64,000 nucleotides of DNA from Ficedula albicollis. Its lineage: Eukaryota > Chordata > Aves > Passeriformes > Muscicapidae. Position numbers and translations under genes: made by a program. A model generated the notes under the pieces. That model saw nothing but the letters and a program-made list of their open reading frames with translations. It searched no databases and had not been told where the DNA came from. This document shows positions 32,336 through 43,450 of the stretch, piece after piece. Location of the stretch: contig NC_021678.1 of assembly GCF_000247815.1 (NCBI RefSeq), positions 12,173,322 through 12,237,321 on the forward strand, in the 5' to 3' direction. Every line of letters starts with the position of its first letter. Position 1 is the stretch's first letter.

Positions 32336-34379
32336 TATCCTTATTTACTTAATGTGTACTCAACTTCAAGGTCCAGCTCTCTCTAGTGTTTTGTAGGATA
32401 TTGTTCAGGGATAATCTACAATACAGGGGACAGTGCATCAGGTGCACTGACAAAGAGCACAAAACATGCACAGGGATAGTGGGAGTTGCAGGACAGTGAT
32501 ACCAGGCTGCAGTACAGAGCAAGAAGCAACACAGGCAGTTTTTTGGTGAAACTTGAAACTATCGATGTTTATATTATAGATTTAAAAAAATATATAAAAT
32601 AAATAAGGCCAGCTGGGGAAACAAATGTCTGGTAGAGGAGAATTGCAAGAATGGGGAAGACAGTTCTCTAGGAGTTAGCAGATTGCACCTGGAGAACAGA
32701 GAAGCTAAATTTAACCAGCAAGGAGGAGTTTGCAGCAATACATCTTAACAGTGTGGTTAAGCAACCTAAAAACACTGAAATCAGCCAGAGATTCTGATAT
32801 TTAATGCCTCATATCCCAGGAGCTGACTCAACAATAGCACAGTAATATTTCAACATACATTTTACAACACATTTCCTTTGCCAATGTGCTCAGGCCAATC
32901 TATAATTAGATATAATAATTAGGAGCCAGGTAATATATTATTTGACTTGAGTGAATGTTTTGCAGTAAAGACACACACTTTTCTTGCTTGAATTTTCCTT
33001 AAGCAAACTGTATTTCCTAGGGATTGCCAGCTTACTACTTTGATTACTGCTTTTTCAGTTTTCTTGAATTGCAATGATTACTGTTTGTCTGGTCTATTCC
33101 CAGTCACCTACACTTCCACAGGTGCTAAACCATAGATAAAATAGAAGTTGAGAATTTGAAATTTTGGGTTGTGTATTCCCATTATGTTATGGTTATTACA
33201 CATGTGGCTTCTCTTGAGGTTATATCTCTAAGAAAGTGAGGTCAGGTCTTCCTGTCAGGGCTATCATTTAAATCAGCAGAAACTGTTCTCTTGACATGTT
33301 CAGTGGAGGCCACATCCCTTTCAGGTTTGTTACCTTCTGCTGGCCTCACTGTGGTCACTGGCAGAGGAGCTGCACAGGGACACAAACAGCCCTGCCTTGC
33401 CTTTCAGCTCCTTTCCAGATGCATCTGTGAACCCCTGGGAAGGATGATGGCAAGGATCTGCCCAGGTTTAGCAAAAGGTGGCCAGTATGATTAGATATTT
33501 TAGCCTAGAGTCCTGGTCACCATGCTTAGGACTTCCAGGTTTTCCATGCTGCCATGGAAACACATATAAAGATTTTCCAAGGGGAAAAAAAAGAGAAAGG
33601 AAAAAAAAAAAGAAAAAATAAAGGAATAAGAAAAAAGAAAAATCTGGGGAAGGCAGTAGTGTTCAGGGGACAAAGTTTAATCCTCATTAAGTGGTGTAAT
33701 GTTGAATATGATTTGCTGTGCTGCAGCTTGATTTTACAACTACAAGCAGATACAATTAGCATTTTTATTTAAGAAATCCCAATAAAGGTAATATGCCTTG
33801 TGCTGTAGCTATGGCTTGAAAAACAACTGAGTTAAAGCTGAGTTTCTTTATACGGCACTTAAAATTTAATAGTGGTTTTTTTTCCTTTATTGATCTTTTA
33901 AACACTTCATTTGATACCAAAAGTAGAAGGAAGCTGAATCACCCATTCCAAAGCCTTAAGGCAAGACTGAGCAGTCCAGATCTAAACTGAAATCTGAATA
34001 TTGAAAGATCACCTTTCATCTATGATGCTAAAACAAAACCTCCATTTCCTCCTCATCTTCCTGAACTTTGGAGTGGCTGATGTTGTCAGCCTGTGCAAGA
34101 GGGGCTGTGGGAGAGAACACCTGAACTGTCTTGGAACCTTGGCTACAAATTGCTGCCTCTTCTAGACAAGAGCATTTTCTTCTATGTACAGCATAACCTC
34201 TGCTTTTACTGTGAAATAATTTAAATGATGCAGTAGAATTCAAATAGCACAAATACTCTGCATGGCCCCACCACCTGCACCAGCTGCTGGTGGCACTGTC
34301 CTGTTGGGGGCACATTTGCTGTATGTGCAGCTGTTCAGCCAGGATGGGCTTCTGATTTCTCACCCTTGCTATGCTATGC
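32336..34379. other. Noncoding DNA with an A-rich tract
   Basis: Mostly unique. A purine-rich, A-dominated low-complexity tract lies at 33580-33645. An AT-rich patch at 32890-32940 has AATTAGATATAATAATTAGG. The minus-strand frame of 117 codons at 34028-34381 has no recognised domain. Confidence 0.55.
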
Positions 34380-34520
34380 AATGTGATTAAATTAGATCTC
34401 TTACATTGTTCACTGACTTCTGGTAAATTACACCTTTGATTTCTGGTCCAATGAAAAGGTGCTAATTATCTTTTTAAGTGCTCATTTAATGTTCTGCAGT
34501 GACATAAAGCATGAGTGCAG
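34380..34520. promoter_or_regulatory. Candidate conserved noncoding element
   Basis: A short AT-rich island with GATTAAATTAGATC near 34384, GTGCTAATTATC near 34458 and CTCATTTAATG near 34482, sitting just left of GC-richer DNA. This texture suits a regulatory element, but the evidence is only motif content. Confidence 0.22.
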
Positions 34521-37263
34521 CCGCCTGCATGCCCAAACCTTCCAGAGGTTTCTCCCAGGCTGCTCACTCTCATCAGCCTTTTCCATTTTTCCTCTGCTCC
34601 TTCCCTCTGTCCCTCCAAGGCACCTGCTGTGTGCCAGTTCTGCAGCTGAATAAATCTACAGCATTGTTTGCTGCAACTGACTCCATTTTAACCCGTGAAA
34701 AAAAGAAAACTGGCGTCCTGTGTGCATTGCCCAGCTTGCATGATGATTTCTCTCTTAGATGGAGCTCAGCAGACCTCACTTTACAAATGGCTGCCCCCAC
34801 TCTTCCCTTGAGAAAGAAGTTTTTATGGGGAAGGATTTCACTCTTACACATGCATGTCTTACACAGCCTGCACCTGCCTTTTTTGTAAATATTTTGTAAA
34901 AGCTCTCTGCTGTTGACCGTCCTTGTGTGAGGCTAAGGTGCCCAAACCCACCCACCAGGACCAGCACACACACATCCCTGGGGAGCAGCTGGTGCCAGGG
35001 GCTGTTACCTCCTGGAAAGCAGCTCACAGCCTGGGCTCCCCGTGTGCCAAGTGGTGGAACCCTGGCAAAGTCCCTGGATGTCCCTCGGATGCAGGACACC
35101 GTCCTGCTCTCAAGCTTCTCCCTTCATTCCCTGTCCCTAGACCTGGACGCTGGCGGCCCCAAGCTCAGCATCTCAGCTGAGCTGTGCCAAAGCTGGGGCT
35201 GCTCCCCAGTGCCCCACCTCTCGCATGGGGACACGGCAGTGGCTCTGCAGAGGGATTTTCACAGCTGCTCCCTGGCAGCCCCCCTCCCCTCTGCCTGCTC
35301 TGCACTGCTGGGTAAAGGCACACCTCCCTCTGGGCTCAGGTTTGCAGTGGTGGCTTTGCTGAAAGGAAAGCAGAGGCTTAAAATGCAGTTGTCACCTAAG
35401 TGCATGTAACTACACTCTGTAAGAAACCTGCCAGATTCTAACAGCTTGTATTTAAATAGTGGAAAAACCCCAAACATTGCTTTTCCAATTGCTAATGCCG
35501 TCCCTGCTGGTTCTCCCTGTGTGTTCTGTACATGTCCCCAGAGCATCAGTGCCCACGGTTGTACACTGGGCAGGGTCTGCCCCAGGCTCAGGGTTACCCT
35601 GTCCCTGGCAGGGCACAGCCTTGTGCCAGGCTGACAGCCAAAAATGTTTCTGTTTGGGTTCTACAGAATGGTGAAAATCCAGCACAGGAGCACCCAGTGC
35701 CCTGCCTCTGTGGGAGAGCCCCCTGATGAACCCACTCATTCATTACAGGTGGACCTGGCTGAGGCTGTTTCACAGGAGACTTCCCCTCCCAGTTTGAGCA
35801 CTGCTAAACCTTTTCCATGTCAGCTCTGTTTGCCACAACCTGTTGGCTGTGTCTCAGCAGGGGCTCTGCTCACAGCTAACAGGCACAGCCGTGCTCCCGG
35901 CCACTCTCCCAGGACAAAATGTGTTTGTGGAGCACAGCAGTGGCCAGGTTCAGCAGGGCTGGCTGGCGTGTGCTCATCTACTTCTATTAGATTTCTCTTT
36001 AAAAGCACACTGGCTTAGTTTTTGTTGTTACTTCCAAAGAAGATTAAATATGCCCTAGTTTGAACTTGAAGAATTATTTTGCTTTCACTCAAACATCCAG
36101 CTATGCTATATGAAACCCAGGCTTGTCAGGCTGCTGCATGAGAACTGGGTTGCCCCCACCTCCTTTTGCAGAATCCTGCTGCCAGAGGTTTTATTCCCTA
36201 ACATCACCAAGACAAATATTCCCAGGTGCCATAGTGAAGGACAGTTATTAAACAAAAAGAGAGAAAGGAAAAAAAAAAAAGAGCTGCAAATCAGAATTCA
36301 AACAGCAGTTAATTTGCTTTACCATTGCTCGCTGTGTGCCAGGGATCCTGTAGATGTTTGTGGGAATCAACCCACAGCAGTGAAGCTGCTCTCTCTGATT
36401 GAGTGTCCATCTGGGCCACCCACCTGCTTGCCCCTCTCATGGTCCTATTTGGTTTCTCCAGTTGCCCCCACCCTTAGACATGCTGGCTGTGCACCCAGGC
36501 AGGGAGATCAAGCCCATACAGAGCAGACAGCTTCACTTCCAGGCACCGCACCACCGACAGAAGAACTTGGATTGCATCCGTTTGTTCCCTAACCTGGGGC
36601 TGGGCAGCAGTTCCTCACTGGGGTTTGTGCTCTCCAGTGCCTGCACAGCTCCTTGTGCCACACAGCATTCCCTGAGGAGGCAGGCTGCTTTGTGCCATGC
36701 TGGTGGCTCTGTGCACCTTTGTCACTGTGGGCTCTTTGAACACAAGCATCTCTTATGTACGTGCGGTGAGGGCACTGGTGTCACTGGACACACTGGGCAT
36801 GCCACAATTATGTGTCTTGACTCAATCCCCTTCAGAGGACTGAAGTCCAGAGCCCTGCAGACACAATTCAGTGCAAACCCATTGCCCTGTGGTCCTGCCT
36901 TCCCTCTCTGCTGTGGCCCCTTGGGATGGGTTGAGGTGAGAGCTTTTTCCTGTTCATTGTGATCAATTCTTCCAGCTCATACATCCATCAGCCCTTTCCT
37001 GCATCAAGCCCTGCACACTGAATTAGTGTTTGCAGACATATTCTAACAAGGCCAGGGGAATACAAGGACATCCAAGGACCAAATTAAGAAGATTTTTTCC
37101 TGGAATAGCACTTATCCTTTACAACCTCTTTTAATATGGCTGCACTGAACAGGCAAACAATATTGCCTTAACCACAGCAGTCATCAGAATTTAGTCTCTA
37201 CCAAAACTTTATACAGTCCTTTCTAGTTTGCATATCCCTTCACAGGTCTCAAATAAGCAGGGT
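34521..37263. other. GC-richer noncoding region with many spurious frames
   Basis: From about 34900 to 36960 the GC content rises and open frames overlap in several phases on both strands (the longest 187 codons at 36399-36962 and 160 codons at 34927-35409 and 36110-36592). None contains a domain, signal peptide or composition I recognise, and adjacent frames compete over the same DNA. An A-rich tract at 36257-36283 interrupts one of them. An unannotated noncoding transcript or a decayed gene cannot be excluded. Confidence 0.5.
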
Positions 37264-37386
37264 TGAGAATAAATAAGTCTATGTCAAGTGGAGAGAACTA
37301 CCCAGATACTAAGAAAGATTATTCCTGAGAATAAATAAGACTATGCCAAGTGGGGAGAACTACCCAGATACTAAGAAAGATTATTC
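37264..37386. repeat. Tandem duplication, 62-base unit, two copies
   Basis: Two adjacent copies with an exact 62-base period, sharing GAACTACCCAGATACTAAGA. They differ at about three positions (GTCTATGTC against GACTATGCC, GGAGAG against GGGGAG). No known repeat family recognised. Confidence 0.95.
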
Positions 37387-39189
37387 TATACATAGACCTA
37401 CAGAAAAGACAGATTTCTTTATTTAGATGTAAGCTGGGGAGAGTTGGTGGGTAGCAGTGATGTTTATGAGTTATTTATCACCAATTTATGAGGTGAATTG
37501 TTGTTGTTTGTTGTTTTATTTTAGAGAAGGGAAACCTTGATGCATAAAAAATATGGAAGTATAGCTAAACTGATTTGGGGCACAATTTTTCTTACTTAAA
37601 ATACATTTTTACATTTAAACAAATGCAATTTGGTTTAAAGGAATACTGAGAAGGTAAGTCATTCTTTCAGTCTAATAATTATTTTTGTCTTAAGAAGCTG
37701 TGAGGTTAAATTGTTAACACAAGATTTTTGACATGTGTGTGATATATTAATGACCCAATCCATTCCCCCAAAGAGCCATTTGGTTTTTAGATTTTTAACT
37801 ACTTTTTTATTTATATTGAGGAAACAATCAAATTCTCATCTGGGATTTTTTTTCATTGACATCGGTATGATTGCTTTGAGCTCTTATAAAGGAGAATTAA
37901 TTAAGGGCACTGATTCATGATTGAATTGGCTTCAACTTTGGTGGCTAAAGAGGTTACTTCTGAGGTGATAACCTCAGCTCTTCTGAACCTGACAGGAGTC
38001 GTGAACCAGAGATCCCTCCTGCTGCAGCTCCCAGCCCAGCATGTTAACATAAATTGAAATCAATAGATGTTGGAATGAGTACACCACGTGCTGTGAACTG
38101 GGGTGGCCCAAGAGCAGGGAAACTGTCCCTGCTGCCACCCTGCTCCAGTAACTTCTGCCAGAAGGGTGGGATGGACATCAGGAAGGGATAGATTTTTCCG
38201 TGGTCCAGAGCCTGCAGATCCCCTCTGTGTTGTACCATAGAGCTACAGCACGAAAAACTGTATATTAAATATCACATCAAGCTGGAATTTTGTTAGACTC
38301 CTGCATCCGCTTGGCTTGGCCAGCACAACTAGTCTGCTTAATTTCAGAAAGAGTTTTGTGGGGGTTTATGTCTCTGCAAAACAATAAGCTGAATTCTGTA
38401 TAATTTTACTTTGAAATAAGCCAGACAAAAGATATTCTTCCCAGTTCATATCACCATTCCCTGCACAATAAGTATTTTACACATGATTTTAACTCAGAGG
38501 TGGGAAGAGAGCCAAGAATGAGCTCCCAAGGTATACAAACCCTTCCTAAATTGGAGCTTAATACTAGGAAAAAAGTGCACATGCAGATGTGAATTGAACT
38601 GATCTTCAAGGGGACGTTTGCTTTTCCAATCCTATTCTCATTTCTGCAGCTGCTGGTGATTAAAGCCCAGACCATTGTAGCTACCACCACTAAAAGAAAA
38701 GCCTAAATGTAAGTAGTGTCTCTAAGACAGGAAAAACTGAAAACAAGGTGCTGGTGTCTGGCTGTTAACACCTTAGACAAAGACCAGAAATACAGCTGGA
38801 TAATTTTTTCAAGTGAAGAGACTTTTGTCACAGAGGAACATTAAAAAAACCATCGTTCAATGTCAGTCAAAGTTAGTCGTGAATTTGTGCAAAGTTCAGT
38901 GAAGTAGGTTCTGCAGATTTTCTTGGAAGAAAACAACATGTGATTACATTCTTCAAATGCTTCTATTTTTGTCTAAAACTTGAGTTAAATATTTTAATAA
39001 TGAAGGAGGAAAAAGACATCCCAAGTAAATAAGATACTTTTGGAGGAGAGCAGAGCTAGCAGAGACATTTTCTCAACTGCTTTTGTTTCTAGACCCATGA
39101 CTTATATCCATATAAAGTACCAAATTTCTTTGCTATTAATCTCAATTTCTAATAGTTTTGTATGTCAATACATAGCTATTTATCTTAAC
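37387..39189. other. Noncoding DNA, partly AT-rich
   Basis: AT-rich unique sequence with no supported exon. Parts such as 37640-37740 (CTAATAATTATTTTTGTC) and 38840-38950 have an enhancer-like texture, but not enough to mark separately. The short frames at 38044-38690 are unremarkable. Confidence 0.55.
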
Positions 39190-39390
39190 TGAATTTGGCC
39201 CAGAAACTTCTATAAGTTTCACCAAATATCTACAGAGTGCTTTTGATCTCAGACCCGCCATATAGCCATTTCAGCAAGAATATGTGTGATGGCAAAAATG
39301 TACAACATTCTTATAATTAGGCATCTCAAAACATTCATCACCATTACTGAATTGTAACTTAGGAACTATACTGCAAAAACGTGAAAGACT
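39190..39390. promoter_or_regulatory. Candidate conserved noncoding element
   Basis: Repeat-free AT-rich sequence with balanced composition, no open frame and words such as CTTATAATTAGGCATC near 39310. Judged only by texture; low certainty. Confidence 0.2.
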
Positions 39391-39659
39391 CACCCAAAAG
39401 AGCATCCTCTGTCATTCTTCCCAGCACAGGCTGATTTCTGTCAGGGATTTGGGCTGGGTGTGGGGCTGTCCTGTCATTATCTGATTCCTACGTGCAGCCC
39501 TCCCTCTGCTCACTTTCACTGGGAAGGGCGAGGTGGATGAGACACAGCCTGGTTCTAACCCACGAATGACCAAACCACCACAAGTCTGTCTGGTTTTGCC
39601 AGCCTCCTCAAGACTGCAGCTCCCTGGGTAGTCTTGTATGAAGTGCCAAACCTGGTACC

Positions 39660-40060
39660 ACTCAGGCCACGGGATTATTTTTAATTTAAGAACTCCTCAA
39701 GGTTTTCACTATTTACAGAGGGCTGCCCCCCATGGCAATCACACTTCTGCCTGCAATGAGTGATGATGCAATTCCTACTGCTTCCCTAGCAAATTGGGAG
39801 AGGTATAAGGAGTGGCACTTCATTTCTTATTTTGGTTATGAGTCATCAGCCCTCGCCTTAAATACTAGGGCGAGGTCTCCCAGTCAAAAAAAATTGCTCT
39901 AATCATGAAAGAAAAGTAGCCAAGCCTGGAGAGAAGGTTTAAACTGATAGTTGTGAGGGGCTTAAGTAATCCCTGCATTAATGAAGCCAAAACCCCCATA
40001 GGAGATGATATTCTGTTAAAAGAGCAGGGCCTCTAATGGCTTAGAGAAACCATTGGGACT
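39660..40060. promoter_or_regulatory. Candidate conserved noncoding element
   Basis: Contains ATTATTTTTAATTTAAG near 39673, GAGTGATGATGCAATTCC near 39757, an AP-1/MAF-like TTATGAGTCATCAG near 39835 and CTTAAGTAATCCCTGCATTA near 39961. Multiple different factor-type motifs in repeat-free DNA resemble a developmental enhancer. Conservation is untested. Confidence 0.28.
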
Positions 40061-40379
40061 GTGCCCACTCATGTAACTCTGTGGCATCTCACAGGATTAG
40101 AAAACTTGTTTTAGCTGTATTCTTTCTGAAAAATTAAGCCTTCTGTTTCTCTCCCCCATCACCTAAATTGCTGACAATGATAGCAATACTAGATTGGTAA
40201 TTCTGAGGCTTCTGGAAATAAACCACCACTATTCTGAAGCAGAGCTGTGGTGCTCGTGCAGAGCAGAGCCCCTGACCCAGCTCCTCCGTGGTGCAAACCT
40301 ACACTGAGCTGTGAAGGAGGCAGGAAGGGATTCTGATTTATAGCATCTGAAGGGCTGACCCAGAAGCTGGAGTAAATGG
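40061..40379. other. Noncoding DNA between candidate elements
   Basis: Ordinary unique sequence; I see no exon, repeat or RNA gene here. Confidence 0.5.
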
Positions 40380-40720
40380 GCTTGATCTAGCAATTCCCAA
40401 CATCCTCACACTGCAGCAGTATTAACGATCAATTAGGAGGCACTTTGTTTCCATACCGCAGCAGCAATAGCTTTAGCCCTCCTTTGAAAGGGCACAAAAG
40501 GGCAGAGGGCAATGGCTGAGCAGAGAGATGACAAAATAAAGTGGGGAGAAAAAGGGACTCTCAGGAACCTAACTGCAAATCTTATAACAAAATGCAATTG
40601 GACAGAAGGGACTTGGTTTCAGATGTAAAGTAAGCTAAATAGGTGAAAGAGTTCTCTTTAAACTGTCATCATTAATTTAAGCCAAACTTAATTAAAAAAA
40701 TAAACTGAAACAGCTGGGTG
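40380..40720. promoter_or_regulatory. Candidate conserved noncoding element
   Basis: Repeat-free sequence with AACGATCAATTAGGAGG near 40424 and CATTAATTTAAGCC near 40670, followed by AACTTAATTAAAAAAATAAAC. No open frame. The motif content suggests a regulatory element; not proven. Confidence 0.25.
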
Positions 40721-42929
40721 TAGGAAGTGGCTGGCTGACCTCAGTGCTGAGGCTGTTTTCCTTTCTCCTTTTAAACCATTGTTCATCAGCTTCCACTTAA
40801 GGCAAAGCAGAACCGTCAGACTAACCACAATCAAAACCATAGGGCTTGCTTGCATCTAATATTTCTCTCTGTGTCATGACGTCCTTTAAAAGAAAGTAAG
40901 GAGTATCACTGAAAAGTCCTTTTACACATTCACATGTACCATGCTATGTTACCTGAACTAGAGGACCAGTGAAATACTTATAGCCTCAAAGGCATCTTCT
41001 GTTCCAGAAGACCTTTGAATGTGCTTATGTGCTTATAACATTTGAAAACCCTTATTTCTTCTTCTTCTTATCCTACATAAACTTCCGAATAAAAGCAGAA
41101 TCACTGCTTTATCTCTGCCTCTTACACTAGCCATCCTTTCTCAGGCTGAGGTAAATAGTCAGATCTTTGGGGTAGTTGCTATCTTATCATGTGTGCCTTC
41201 AGAGCCTCTCCTACTACACTTCTGCCTGGTTCATCCATGCAGAAATGCAGTGCAGGTTCATGCTAATGGCTGAAAGGCAGCCTGCTTCAGCTCTGGGTGG
41301 AGAACAGAGCACTGCTCCTCTGGAGGGCATACAAAGAATCTCATTGATTTCCAAATAGTGGGGATATCATAAACCTGCCCCAAAAATGTTCTAGGCCGAA
41401 TGTCACTGTGCTAGTCCAGCCCAATGGTGGGTTCATTCCTGCACTGCTGTCACCATGGAGCCCTCTCAGAGGGAAGGACTACCTATGGCTCACCTGTGGG
41501 ATGTCCAACAGAACACCTGTTTCTATGTGAAAATACTAGAGTGTTATTGAAACTCATCAATTCTGCAGCAGGAGGAGATTACTAACATACAGCACACTCC
41601 CTATACATTTCAAATACAGATCAAGTGATAGTTTCTGAGAGAAGTTATTCCACAAGTAATCAATTATCCTTAGGAAGGAAACAAGATCTCTCAGCTTTTT
41701 TCTTAGCTGATAGTCATCAATGCCCTCAAGCACATCCTTTTTACTTTGGTGGGACTTACTAATGTGTCTGAAGTTAATAATACGTTTAAGACCCATATTT
41801 CAAGAGTCTGAAAGACTTATATAATGCAAATAATCACCCTACCTTTGCAGGGCTTGTCTTAGCTTGGAACACACATCAGAAAGTCATTCAAGAGTAGTTA
41901 TGTTTTACCACACAGAGAACAGAGCTTAAAAAACATTTAACACCACACAGAAAACCCAGGATAGACCAATGTATATTTTTGTAGTAGTGAAAAACCTTAA
42001 ACTCATTCATCACGGCAACAAAATGGTGCTTACATCACAGCTCCTGCTGCAGCAGGGATCACTGGTGCACACACAGGTGCCATGTACAGACAATAGATTA
42101 CAATATTTTTCACACTTTGGAATTTCTAAAGGCAATTCAAGCCAAATATCCCAATCTGCAAAACTTTGGTTTTAAGTCTCTTTGTTTTTGGTGTTATCAT
42201 GTCTAGATTCCCACTACCACTGTAACAAAGTAGGAGTTTCTGGTGGTTTTGTGTGAGTTCTCTGTCCCTTTTAAATTAGTCTAGTTAATGCATTTTCATC
42301 TCAGTGACACTTGTCCTCCCAGCCCACTGCCATGGCTACCCGAGTTGTCTAATGGCTTTGAAAAACCTACTGTCGTTGCTGGATCATTTCACACATTTAA
42401 AAGGACCATCTATCAATCCACTGTTAAAAAAACACATCAAACTCAAACCCATGGTGATTCTGTCTGTGGAAAGGAAATGGTGATCTGCCCATCCAACAAG
42501 GATTAAAGTTCCCTTGTTCCTTTCTGTTCTGGCTAGCTCCTAAAACCCAGCTGTGACCGTGGTGGATGCACTCAGAAATGTGCAAAGCACAGCAGGAGCT
42601 TGTGCTGCAAAGGGCAAAGTGTTGCTCAGCGCTGTGCCTGTCCCACTGTGGCTGGGGGAGCACTCACCTGCTGCAGCTCTGGGCTGGGGCACTGCTGAGC
42701 AAACCCCAGAGCTTCTGTCCCCTCTGTGGTGGGACTCCTGCACCTGGAAACGCTGGTGTTGCCTGGCTCTTGCTGCAGGGGAGCACAGAAACCACGAGAT
42801 GAATGCCATGAGCTGCATGCCCAGGCAGTGGTAGAAAAACAACAGAGGGAATTTTCCCTGAAAAGCTTTGAAATCAATATTCCAGTGAATCATCAGATGC
42901 TGAAGAATAAACAGGTCGTCCCAGGATGA
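40721..42929. other. Noncoding DNA, nothing recognised
   Basis: Unique sequence. A GC-richer patch at 42540-42840 carries several competing frames (up to 117 codons) on both strands with no recognisable protein. No transposon or RNA gene seen. Confidence 0.55.
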
Positions 42930-43450
42930 AGCAATTAATTTGTTTTACTCTTTGACCTGCTAAAATGCAAAAATTGCTGTGGAATTTACTCTGTGTGACA
43001 TGTTCAAGCAACAGAGCAGCCTCCATTAGTGCTAGTGTTTTTCTAATTACAGCTATAAATAAAAGCTAACCTCCATCCCGATTCAAAATGGATTCCATGG
43101 ACTGCCAGGTGCATAGGTGATGCAATGCAGAGAGATGAATGCAGCAGCATCTGCATCATCATATTGACTTACAACTCGGGGGTTAATTATTGCATTCTTT
43201 TGCCAAGTACTGGGACAGCCATTTTTAGTCATTTCCAAAATGCTAAAAAGAAACTTGACAGCTTCTCATTAGATTAGAATAGACAAGATGCTTGAGGAAT
43301 TTTATTAGGGATGCTCAAGTATAAAAACAAGAGCTTTTCATTTTGATATTGTATACTTTATGCTGTATTGATTTGGATTTATTGATTTTTAATAAAAAAA
43401 GTGTGTTTCTCCAATGGTGTAAATTAATTGTTATTGTGGTATGGAAAACA
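42930..43450. promoter_or_regulatory. Best candidate conserved enhancer element
   Basis: About 500 bases of repeat-free AT-rich sequence with a regular spread of homeodomain-type cores: TTCTAATTACAGC (43041-43053), GGGTTAATTATTGC (43180-43193) and GTAAATTAATTGTTATTG (43420-43437). The segment between them, around 43090-43300, lacks simple repeats and open frames. It has the strongest enhancer-like texture in the window. This is pattern recognition, not measured conservation. Confidence 0.35.

Noticed and set aside
36110..36962. Overlapping 160- and 187-codon frames
   Set aside because: Different frames compete over the same GC-rich DNA, one contains a lysine run from an A-rich tract, and neither resembles a known protein.
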